Assembly (NCBI GenBank): GCA_031002005.1
Contig: JARYHS010008074.1
Coordinates: 11,850,924 to 11,914,923, forward strand
DNA: 64,000 bases
Source of the DNA: Vandiemenella viatica
Taxonomy: Eukaryota > Arthropoda > Insecta > Orthoptera > Morabidae
Direction of reading: 5' to 3'
Shown: positions 33,575 through 42,266 of the stretch, in pieces
How positions within the stretch are numbered: position 1 is the first letter of the stretch
How the letters are laid out: every line of letters starts with the position of its first letter
Translations under genes and position numbers: made by a program
Notes under the pieces: model-generated
Databases searched by the model: none
Told to the model about the DNA's origin: nothing
The model's input: only the letters and a program-made list of their open reading frames with translations

Positions 33575-34399
33575 TCACTTCTTGGATGCTTGCGTTTTCT
33601 TCTTCTCCCAGTATTTCTTCATTCTATCTGATCTCTTCCTTCTTTCCTCTTCTGATATTTGAATCGGTTTTCTGGTGTTTATCGCAACTTGGAACCTCTT
33701 ACTTTTGTCTTCGGTCACGGTCTTGGCTGTACCATTCTTTAACATCACTTCGGTAATCTGGAGTTCTCTAAAATCCTTTTCCACTTCCTTAAACCAGTTG
33801 GGCTTAGTCTTTTTTTTATAAAAGAAGTCAAAGATTTTTTTTGTTAGTCTGTTAGGATTCATTCGGAATATGTGTCCATAGAAATCAATCCTTTTTTTTC
33901 TCATGGTTTCCGAGAGTCTCTCGGACTTTGCGTAGAGGGCTTCGTTTCTGTATAATACTTGTTTGTTATTCTGGAATTTGGGACCCATGATCTTCCTCAA
34001 AATTTTCCTCTCTTTGATTTCCAATTTCTCCATTTGTCCTTTCCTCCCCATGACTAGTGTCTCTGCTGCATAGAGTGCTTCCGGCTTAATTACTGTGTTG
34101 TAATGTCTTATCTTTGTGTTCCAAGAGAGGCTTTTCTTATTGTAAGTGTTTTTGGTCTTCTGGAAGGCTAATTCCATTTTGGTCCTTCTCGTTTCCATTG
34201 TTTTACCTTCAAGGTTGTTCCATTCAATCCATTCCCCTAGGTACTTGAAACTCCTAACCACCTCTATTTTATGAGCTCCTACTCGGACTCTCGTAGGAGT
34301 GTCTGGTATATTTGTCCTAATCTTTGATGTTTCGAAAGAAATCTTAACTTCCCTGCCTGCTCTTGTAATTCGGCGATTTTTCCTTTGGCTTCCTCCCAT
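33575..34399 (-). pseudogene. RTE-like reverse transcriptase, C-terminal part
   Basis: 274 open codons. Key blocks: VVRSFKYLGEWIEWN, RRTKMELAFQKTK, RHYNTVIKPEALYAAETL, KERKILRKIMGP, NEALYAKSERLSETMRKKRI, DFYGHIFRMNPNRLTKKIF, and a basic C-terminus (RRKRSDRMKKYWEKKK). This is the post-palm region of insect LINE reverse transcriptases often annotated as endonuclease-reverse transcriptase. It is out of frame with the palm, so no full protein can be made. RTE clade is my best guess. Confidence 0.8.
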
Positions 34400-35000
34400 G
34401 TTTCTGCGAGCATCGCCATATCGTCAGCGAATGCCAAATACTTAATCGTAACTCCTTTATTTTTTGTTCCAAGTCTAATTCCTCCTCTGGTTCTTGCATT
34501 CCATTCTCTCACAACTTTTTCGAGTGCACAATTGAACAACAGGGGGGAGAGGCCATCCCCTTGCCGGACCCCTGTTCTGATCTCAAAAGGTTCTGACAGT
34601 TCACCCATGAATCTAACTTTTGAGGTCGTATTTGTGAGGGTTTCTTTGATGATATTCAGGGTTTTCCTGTCCAAGCCAAATTCCTCCAAAATATTGAATA
34701 GCGACCATCTGTCTATGGAATCGTAAGCTTTTGGAAGTCCACAAAAGTCACTATATATGGTTTCGCCCTCCGTTTCTGGTATGCTAAAATGTTTGAGGTT
34801 TAGGATCTGTTCAGGGCAAGACCTTCCTTTCCTGAACCCTGCTTGATACTCCCCGATTTGGCAGTCCAACTGGGATTCTGCTCGTTCAAGTAATGCTCTG
34901 GACAATATCTTATAGGTCACATGCACCAGAGAAATCCCTCTGTAGTTGTTCGGATCAGATTTAGAGCCTCTTGTATAGAGGGTGTATCAGGGCCATTTTC
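34279..35000 (-). pseudogene. RTE-like reverse transcriptase, palm region
   Basis: The minus strand shows NNYRGISLVHVTYKILSRAL, GEYQAGFRKGRSCPEQI, motif A as SDFCGLPKAYDSIDR (a 2-3 residue insertion compared with the usual DFxKAYDS), motif B as TGVRQGDGLSPLLFN and motif C as YLAFADDMAMLAE with the catalytic DD kept. The open frame covers 34279-34926, and the stretch upstream to about 35000 needs a frame change. A frameshift after EAKGKIAELQEQAGKL separates it from the C-terminal part. Confidence 0.85.
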
Positions 35001-35080
35001 CATTCCTCTGGAATCACTTATTTCTTCCATATCTCCTCAAAAAATTACTGGAGTGAGATAATTGCATTTTTGTTAGCATA

Positions 35081-35904
35081 TTTCCATAATTAGGCTGTTA
35101 TCTGATTTTCCCCTGTTGCTTCATTATAGCAACGAAATTACGAAATTTTTGTAGCAAGATGAGTGATAACCCTCTTTTATGTTAAAATTGGATGGTAAAA
35201 TAACATCTTCGTATTTTGACCCATGTTTTTGCCGAATTTCCAACACTTCACGACTTTTTTGTAAAGTTTTTTTCACTAAGAACAATAATTCTTCCTTTAT
35301 ATTTTTAAGCAAATAACACAAACTAAATGTTCAGCTTTCATGATAAATGTGTGTATTACTATTTTATTTATATATAAACAAAATAACACTTTTATAATTA
35401 CACGTTTCACTATGAAAGTGCTGCAAAATCGTTCTATGCTATGAATCACGTGGTCTGACGCGAGCCAATCGCACCGCAACACGTTTCAAATCAGCCGGCC
35501 GCCAATATAAAATTCACTCGCGCTATCGTATGTTTCCGATCATCTGGCAGGTGTAAAGTTCCACCCAAATCGCCTGTCTTTTCAGAATTACTTATTTCTA
35601 GATGTAAATATTATCCTGTGTAAATCTCGGCGTGCCTCAAATAAATTTTTAGAAACTTATAAAATACAGTTTTGTAACTGCCTGGTAATATTTTAGGCCC
35701 GACTAAATAATCCGGCTTATTTATTTTATTTTTTTACATACCAAATTTGAAATCCTTCAGTCAGGTCTTAGATTTTGTATTCAGAAATTACAAAGGAAGT
35801 GTTACACAAATTTTGACGGTGCCTCAAATACCTACCCTAAATTTTTCACAGCTGTCGGACTAACAGTACACTCGTTCCAGTCGAATCGCACCGTGTAAAC
35901 GGGG
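35081..35904. other. unassigned stretch
   Basis: No gene recognised. It ends in CACCGTGTAAACGGGGC, the type of end also seen near 22690 and 28040. Confidence 0.4.
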
Positions 35905-36215
35905 CATTACCCCCGTTTTTATCTCAAAGGGATGCGATAGTTCTCCTAGAAACTTAACTTGGGATCGGGTGTTTGTTAAAGTTTGCTGTATTGGTGATAT
36001 CTTATCGTCTATTCAGAATTCTTTCAAAACCTTTATCAGCACATCCCGGTCTACTGAATCATACACATTCTTGAAGATCACCTTTTTATGGTCAAATTTT
36101 TATCCTCTAATGCCTTCGTTTTCATGAAGGTCTCGATAGTTATCTGTTCCGCACATGATCGTCCTTTCCTAAATCCCGTCTGATATTCTCCTAGTTGTCT
36201 ATCTGAGTTTCTCTA
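35905..36215 (-). pseudogene. RTE-like LINE scrap
   Basis: The minus strand gives fragments equivalent to the palm of the 34-kb copy: GEYQTGFRKGRSC, YDSVDRDVLIKVLKEF, TNTRSQVKFLGELSHPFE and IKTG. Interrupted by stops and about 300 bp long. Confidence 0.7.
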
Positions 36216-36499
36216 TTCTTCGCTGCAGTCATATTTAGAATGCAGATAGTTGTGTCAAAATGCCCAGATTGTAAATTCCACAATTTGCGGATTGTTAAAC
36301 TACTGAGCAAACAACCGGGCATTTATTTTAGACAATCAAATCGCACTATTCATATATTTAAAACTATTGTTTGCTATTCAGATTGTTTATCGATGTAGTA
36401 CTCGCGGCGCGAAATGTTAAAGTTAAAAGTATTTAAATTTTATGTTATTTTGATATAACTGCAGTTTTTTTAATGAGAAGTTAAAAGTTTGGAACAAGT
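36216..36499. other. unassigned stretch
   Basis: No feature recognised. Confidence 0.4.
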
Positions 36500-36760
36500 C
36501 GCATAACTCAGATGATAAATCGGCTGACTGCGGCCCGGATGGTCGGGGTTTGATCTCCGATATAGCCGAACGTCTGGAGCGTGGCGCTGATCGCATTTCC
36601 ATTACAACCGTCGCTACTAGAAGAACGAGACGGATCTCTTCCTCCACGAATCCTGGGGGAGTGGCAGGAGCCGTGAAACCCTGTGACCTTTACCTTCGAA
36701 ATTTCGAACTAGTTGCCGCACATAGGCACAATAGCAGGGCTGCTAGACGTTAGGAAAATC
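36500..36760 (+). mobile_element. possible third tRNA-derived SINE
   Basis: Head with CATAACTCAGATGATAAATC (A-box-like), GGCTGACTGCGGCCCGGATG and a B-box-like GGGGTTTGATCTCC at about 36544-36557, then a GC-richer body than its surroundings. Only one copy is seen, so this rests on promoter-box resemblance. Confidence 0.4.
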
Positions 36761-37089
36761 CTGGGCTTGCATTACTATTTAAATTTCTGTCCGGTGCCCA
36801 GAAGATGCTCAAGTTGGCGATACTACGGAAGGATGCCAATCCAATTTTTCATTTAAAACTTGATAAATCTGCATATAAGGCAATTATGTTATTAAAGTAT
36901 TGTTAGTACAATCATGAAAACTGTTCAACACATTGTTACTATTCCTCACCTGTTGCACTCGCTGCAATATATATTGTTTCTATGTGTTAAGAAATTGGGG
37001 AAGTAGCTAATCCACTACAAAATTAAAGATGATTTAAAGATCAGTGCCTTGGTCATATTAGTGCTTTGAGAACACACGGCTTACTGCAA
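36761..37089. other. unassigned stretch
   Basis: No feature recognised. Confidence 0.4.
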
Positions 37090-37320
37090 CCGAGCGTGGT
37101 GGTGTAACAGTTAGCGTTCTCGCCTCGCATTCGGGAGGACGGCGGTTCGAATCCCCGTCCGGGCATCCAGATTTGGGTTTTCCACAATTTCCCAAATCAA
37201 TCCAGGCAAATGCCGGGATGCTTCCATAAAAAAGGCCATGACCGAATTCCTTTCCATTCCTTGCCCCCCATCCTTTCCCGTCTCTGAAGACCTCGCTGTT
37301 GAGAGACGTAAAGCAGTTAA
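37090..37320 (+). mobile_element. tRNA-derived SINE (type 2 tail)
   Basis: Starts CCGAGCGTGGTGGTGTAACA, B box GGTTCGAATCCCC (about 37143-37155), same middle as the other SINEs. The 3' end is GTTGAGAGACGTAAAGCAG rather than the GACGAGGCGTAAAG of type 1. Followed by an A run. Confidence 0.9.
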
Positions 37321-38517
37321 AAAAAAACTTACTACAGCCTCTGTACAACCAACAGTAAACAGGGATCGAGCAACAATGACTCCATATAAGCTGAATTCAA
37401 TTGCTGGAAATAAACTCTTAACAAAATATTTGTTTTTCTGAGTTAAACTTTTTTGTCGATATTCGAAAAAAATATATATGCAAAGTAGGCAAAGATAGGA
37501 CCTAACAACAACTTATACGATTAATGGATTTTATTGTGCCTAAAAATGCCTATGTATGACGTTACTTTCATGTATTTCAGTCGGGGCCAAACTTAGTTTT
37601 TGTCTAAAATCCGAGGTCTACGCAGGCATGATCTACACATGAATAGTAAAGTTTTTAACAGGTGTCTCCTACCCTCTTGAAAGAATTCGTGTAATTGATG
37701 GCCTTAGTGCAGCCCCTTTCTTAGATTAGAGGTAAACGTTGGAGATATTTAACAGAACTAATTTTAATCATAAATCGACTTCCAGACACTAAAATTAAAA
37801 ACTGTTGGTATTAGTATATTGCATCAAAATATCTGAGTGATGAGAAACAAAGTTAATATGATTAGCAAAAATGAGTTGAATGATGTCAATATGACTGAGT
37901 TTTCGTGCTTGTCAGAATGCCACATAAATGCAAGAATAGACATGTTCAACATAACTGATTATAAGGTAATATAACGTCACACCAGCGTGAAACTAACATG
38001 GAGAATCGATTTATTTATTTTTCAGCTCAAAGTTTTGAATGTTGCTCTATACAGTGACTGAATTTCACAATACTGACCGTATACACAGCAAACTTTGAAA
38101 ACTTGGCTCTCTGAAGCAACTTTTGCATTTTAAGCAGAAAGTTGGCCAGTGATTATCATATATATATTCTCTAAACTTATTGAGCTATAGTCGCATTGGA
38201 ATCATTAGCCAGCTTATTCAATGTATCTCAAGTAGTTAATTTTACACTAGATAAATAGTTACTTAGCAATCAATAGCTCTCAAAATCAGCGCACAAGGAA
38301 TAAATAATAATAAAAAATCTATTTTTTTTTGTAATATTGTCTTGAATTTCTTCGAAAACAACCTTCCCATGAAACTGCTTCCTGCCTTCGAACAAGGAAA
38401 CAAACACGGATAATATGGCCATTATAACCATTGCGCATAGCTACTTCGCCTCTGTAAAGTCGGAGTATTAATATCAAAGCTCATTTCAAGCACTATCCTT
38501 AGTGAAGTTAGAATCTA
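37321..38517. other. unassigned AT-rich stretch
   Basis: About 1.2 kb with no gene, repeat end or convincing splice-bounded frame. Confidence 0.4.
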
Positions 38518-38518
38518 A

Positions 38519-39376
38519 AATATTTAATTTAATTTAATTGCAATCGAGCACAGGCTCCGGTGGCAATTTCCCTACACACCCAACTTCCCCCTATCCTACA
38601 CTCACATACATTTGCCCTCTACAAATTTTAACTTTAAATTCTTTTAACGTTTTCGGTAGGTTATTAATCATTCCCCTTGGTAACTCATTCCAATCCTTGA
38701 CACCCTTACCTAAAAAAGAAAATCTTCCCACACCCTTGTGCCTGAAATCGAGTGCCAGCTTGTGGTCATGGTCATCTTTTCCCTTCCATGAACTACTTTT
38801 CATACCTACTGCAATATCTTTCCATGCCTCATCGCCAGTATACGCCCTGTACACTCCCATTACCCTCCTCATCCTCCTCCTGTCTTGCAATGAATCCCAT
38901 TCCAGCTCCTTTATCATATCTGTCACTGATTGCATTCTGCGACAATTTCCAGAAACAAATCTAGCAGCCCTTCTTTGCACCTTCACCAACTCCTGTATTT
39001 GATACTCAAAATGTGGGTCCCATACTACACTACCATATTCGAGCAATGGTCTTACCAAAGTTTTGTAACCTAATTCCTTTACTTCTCTCGTACATCCCCT
39101 CATCACTCTCTCCAACAAGTGCAGAATTTTGAAACCTTTTCCTACCACCTGTCCAATGTGTCCTGCCCAGTTAAGCTTGTTATCAAATGTAATGCCAAGA
39201 TATTTACATTTCAAGTCTCCAGCAAGCAATTCTTTCCCCACCTTATATTCATAATTAACCTTTCGTTTTTTATTTGTGTATCTAATTAGCTGACTCTTCT
39301 TTGCATTTATCTTCATCCCATGTTTACCAACTCGACTAGATATCCTGTCTAGATCACACTGCAACTGTTTAGTCCT
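38519..39376 (-). pseudogene. CR1-like LINE (family B) of the nest, 3' segment
   Basis: 270 codons are open on the minus strand (38591-39403, the first few lying in the adjacent poly(T)). Blocks: QLQCDLDRISSRV, MKINAKKSQLIRYTNKK, CKYLGITFDNKLNW, YKTLVRPLLEYGSVVWDPH, KVQRRAARFVSGN, DWNELPRGMINNLPKTLKEF. The 3' end has the family hairpin (38546-38557) and an AATTAAATTAAATTAAATA tail. The LINE is cut at 39376 by an ORF1-only element. The 11-bp TGTTTAGTCCT occurs at 39366-39376 and again at 41308-41318, where the LINE resumes. Confidence 0.9.
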
Positions 39377-41307
39377 TTTTTTTTTTTTTTTTCGCTGCCT
39401 CAACGGCTTTATGTAGCCCCGCTACTGTCTGTAGCTTTATCTACTGTAACATATGGTTGGTTTTGGGAAACATGATATACACTTTAGGGAAAAACCCGGC
39501 TTTGGCCATTATATAATGACCTTAGAGGGAAACCCTTGCTTGTTCTTATCGCCTGGTGGGGATGAGCGTAGTTAACAACTGCGTGAGCAGTTGTACGACC
39601 ATCCCTAGTTGATTTTCTTGTTGCTGGCATTGACAACGGTTGTTGTGTAGATGCTCATCGTGTCTGGTTAGGTGGTTATGCTTGGTCACATGGCCGTGGG
39701 TGGTCTTATCCTTCTGCGATCTGGGTGGCGTCGTGATCTTCTCTGTGCTGGTTTGGGGGCGGCTCCTGTTGATAGCCGCTTGCAGCTTCCTCCTCAGTGG
39801 GCAGCCCCCGTAGGTAGCCGCGTGGTCCATGGCGCAGTTGGCGCAAGTTGGTGTCGCTTCGCGTGGTCTGGTGCACACCAACACGCTGTGATTTTCCCCG
39901 CAGCGAACGCACCGAACTTGGTTCCGGCAATCCTTCGATCGATGCCAGAATCCCTGGCACCTGAAGCATTGGTCAACAGTTGACAATGATGATTTCTTCC
40001 TGCGGGGATTCTTCTTGGTGCTCCGGCCGTTTTGCTTCTTGACTTGGATATTGGCTGCCTCAACATCATTGATTTCCGATGGCGTTGACTGCTTGGGTTC
40101 TGTGGGTGGTGGGAGGTTTTCATCTGGGGTGACCTCCGTTCCTCGGTTGGTTGCTTCCTCTGGCGAAGCAGTGTTTGGGATGCTATCACTTTTCGGAAGC
40201 CCTGCGCCTCCATACTGGACGAGCTGGAATTGAATGCTGTGGCTCTCGAGAAAATCCTTAACCGCCGCTAACTCTGATGGGCTCGCACATGTTACGAGCA
40301 GGTTGTCCGGTGTCAACCCTGTCGGCGCTTGCGATGCCACTACTTGGTGGTCTGCACTAGGCGTGGCGTCGAGGTGCATGGGCAAGGACGGTGTTCTTGG
40401 AGATTCCGGTCCTTTAAGGCCGGCGGTAGTTCCGTCTTTTCTTGAGGTTTGCGACTCATCTTCCTGGCTAGACGAAGATGATAGTTGGTGTGGTTTGCAA
40501 TATAGCACCCGATGTAGGTCTTCAAAATAGTCATCCTCTCTGAAATCCTTGCTGAGGATGACAGGAAGGCTGACAAACCGTGACCAGTCATTCTTCTTGT
40601 CAGTGATGGGCGTGGCGAAGTGACCGAACTTCTCGTCGCTGAGGATGCACAGGAACATGTTACTTGGTATTTCCCATGCATACTCTTTACTCCCGGACTT
40701 GACTCGGAGTTGGATTATACATGGTTGAACCTGGGCGTCTAGGAATTTCTTCCACCAGCTTCGGGATGTGTACTGTCCTTTTGCCATGAAGATTTCGCTA
40801 TACTTGCCAGATGTACAACGGATATAGATCAGGGTCTCCGCCTCCTCGAAGTCGGGGTCGTCAAATCCATCTTCAATTCTTGGTGACGACCATGTTGTCC
40901 AGGATGAATTTGCGGTGTCTGACCCCTGGGATCGACGTGAGCAGGTTCCAACATAGCTGCCCGCGTTAGATGTCGTAGGAGTGACGCACTGGGGAGACCG
41001 CACGTCGGCAGCGTTTGCGCAGGGAGTAGACTGAGCCTCCCTGTGCTCATGTGCTGTGACCCCATGTTGCGCCGTAGCAACTTCGCCTGATGTCGACTCA
41101 GCTTGGCGTGACGGTGTCTGCTGCGGTGAGACAGGGCGCCGCTTCTTCACCATACTGCACGTTGTCTATATAGGGCACGAACACGACGTAACACCTGCGA
41201 GAGAATAGCCGCCTCGGTGGTCGTTGTGATGTCTAGTAGATTCAGCTGGCTTAGTTCTGCTCACTTGTTGTCTTGGCTGCGAGTAGGTGTGAAGCCTTCG
41301 TGTGTGT
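39377..41307 (-). mobile_element. ORF1-only (half-LINE) element, copy 1
   Basis: A complete insertion of 1.93 kb. The poly(A) tail (T run 39377-39392) and an 11-bp target duplication TGTTTAGTCCT (39366-39376 and 41308-41318) show insertion by target-primed reverse transcription. From 5' to 3' it has a 154-nt leader, one intact ORF1 of 535 codons, about 150 nt of 3' UTR and poly(A). There is no endonuclease or reverse transcriptase frame. The second copy at 42267-44132 has the same layout, so this is a family and not a chance truncation. It must borrow its machinery from another LINE, as mammalian HAL1 elements do. Confidence 0.88.
39546..41153 (-). CDS. LINE ORF1 gag-like protein with three zinc knuckles, copy 1
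   Basis: Intact 535-codon frame starting ATG (MVKKRRPVSPQQ). Residues 1-100 are Ser/Thr/Gln-rich and probably disordered. A conserved-looking core follows (about 105-220, including LIYIRCTSGKYSEIFMAKGQ and WSRFVSLPVILSKDF) that I cannot assign. Next is a low-complexity linker, then three CCHC knuckles at about 396-451: CFRCxxxxHRSKDC, CVRCGENHSVLVC and CANCAMDHAATYGGC, followed by PLRRKLQ. That series is typical of Jockey/I-group ORF1 proteins, which bind their RNA and form particles. A His-rich stretch lies near residues 475-505. The ORF is GC-richer than the surrounding LINE. It differs from copy 2 by only about eight residues. Antisense frames of 100+ codons inside are shadows. Confidence 0.9.
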   Translation of the reverse strand: MVKKRRPVSPQQTPSRQAESTSGEVATAQHGVTAHEHREAQSTPCANAADVRSPQCVTPTTSNAGSYVGTCSRRSQGSDTANSSWTTWSSPRIEDGFDDPDFEEAETLIYIRCTSGKYSEIFMAKGQYTSRSWWKKFLDAQVQPCIIQLRVKSGSKEYAWEIPSNMFLCILSDEKFGHFATPITDKKNDWSRFVSLPVILSKDFREDDYFEDLHRVLYCKPHQLSSSSSQEDESQTSRKDGTTAGLKGPESPRTPSLPMHLDATPSADHQVVASQAPTGLTPDNLLVTCASPSELAAVKDFLESHSIQFQLVQYGGAGLPKSDSIPNTASPEEATNRGTEVTPDENLPPPTEPKQSTPSEINDVEAANIQVKKQNGRSTKKNPRRKKSSLSTVDQCFRCQGFWHRSKDCRNQVRCVRCGENHSVLVCTRPREATPTCANCAMDHAATYGGCPLRRKLQAAINRSRPQTSTEKITTPPRSQKDKTTHGHVTKHNHLTRHDEHLHNNRCQCQQQENQLGMVVQLLTQLLTTLIPTRR

Positions 41308-41318
41308 TGTTTAGTCCT

Positions 41319-41565
41319 CCATCGTTTTGATCCTTTTATACAGCATTGTCATCTGTAAACAATCTAATTTCAGATAGTAAAAAATCAACACAATTATTCA
41401 TTACAATAATGAATAGCAATGGTCGCAATACGCTACCCTGCGGCACTCCCATTTTTACTTCCACTTCCTTTGATACCGCATTTCCCACCCTAACTTTGTT
41501 TTCTACCTTTTAAAAATTCTTCTACCCAGCAAATCACTTTCTCATCCACTCCAATAGTTTTTACC
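41319..41565 (-). pseudogene. CR1-like LINE (family B) of the nest, middle segment
   Basis: On the minus strand this gives VKTIGVDEKVICWVEEFLKG at its 5' end, then remnants of the LPQGSVLRPL-like motif B and, next to the insertion, FTDDNAV in place of the catalytic FADD. It joins the 3' segment across the ORF1-only element and the 5' segment across the Penelope-like element. The boundary repeat AGTTTTTACC is at 41556-41565. Confidence 0.8.
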
Positions 41566-42057
41566 AAGATAGGACGGATTCTAGCAAAAAGTGGAATCAA
41601 GACCGTTTTCCTGCCACCACCGAAGGTGAAGAACATCTTGCGCTCCCCCAAGGATGACCTTGTTTTGCGGACACCTGGGGTATATAGCATTAGTTGCGAG
41701 TGTGGAAAGAGCTACATTGGCCAGACGGTGCGGTGTGTTCACCAACGTTGTCTAGAACATGCACGACACGTTCGTCTGGGGCAGAAAGAAAAGTCTGCGG
41801 TGGCGGAACACAGTCTAGAACATGGCCATGGTTTTGATTTCGAAAATACCAGAGTACTGGCGCATACTGGGAGCTTCTGGAATAGCATCCTTACAGAAGC
41901 AGTAGAAATTCGTCTCGCGTCTAACCTCGTCAACCGCGACAGCGGGCACCAGCTGAGTGAAGCCTGGACGCCAATCATCAATACTATTCGTCGACAGCGC
42001 GACCGAGACGCATTACACGGCGCGTCCAGATCAACGGAAAGTTCGGTAGTAACATAA
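41566..42057 (+). pseudogene. Penelope-like GIY-YIG endonuclease (partial protein)
   Basis: The frame is open from the insertion edge: IGRILAKSGIKTVFLPPP, then ILRSPKDDLVLRTPGVYSIS with CECGKSYIGQT (GIY and YIG motifs around CxC), HQRCLEHARHVRLGQ, SAVAEHSLEHGHGFDF (catalytic-type Glu) and NSILTEAVEIRLASNLVNRD, ending at the TAA at 42055-42057. No reverse transcriptase palm is present because of the 5' truncation, so the piece is a remnant. The endonuclease itself is intact to the eye. Confidence 0.85.
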
Positions 42058-42266
42058 GCGAGCAATTTGTTGCTCAGGCATTAATGATCAGCTTATGGGT
42101 AAGTTTTTGCCTTCTGACTTTTCCTTCTACCGAACGATGAGTTACTACGAGGCAGGACCCCGGCTACCATTGGTTACAAATCTGACCAATCACGTGGCAG
42201 CATGGCTCAATATGAGGCCCGCAACGGATTCGTGTTGACCCATCAGTTAGACAAACAATTTATCGT

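Larger units (their letters stand above)
33518..35080 (-). mobile_element. RTE-like LINE, 5'-truncated with poly(A) tail
   Basis: The minus-strand 3' end carries a run of about 26 A (T run at 33517-33541 on the + strand), right after the end of the coding region. The two coding pieces below overlap near 34279-34399 in different frames. The 5' part is lost at about 35080. A related scrap lies at 35905-36215. Confidence 0.8.

Noticed and set aside
39672..40530. Antisense and alternative frames of 70-140 codons inside ORF1 (also 42821-43830)
   Set aside because: They appear identically in both copies as shadows of the GC-rich ORF1 and carry no domain.
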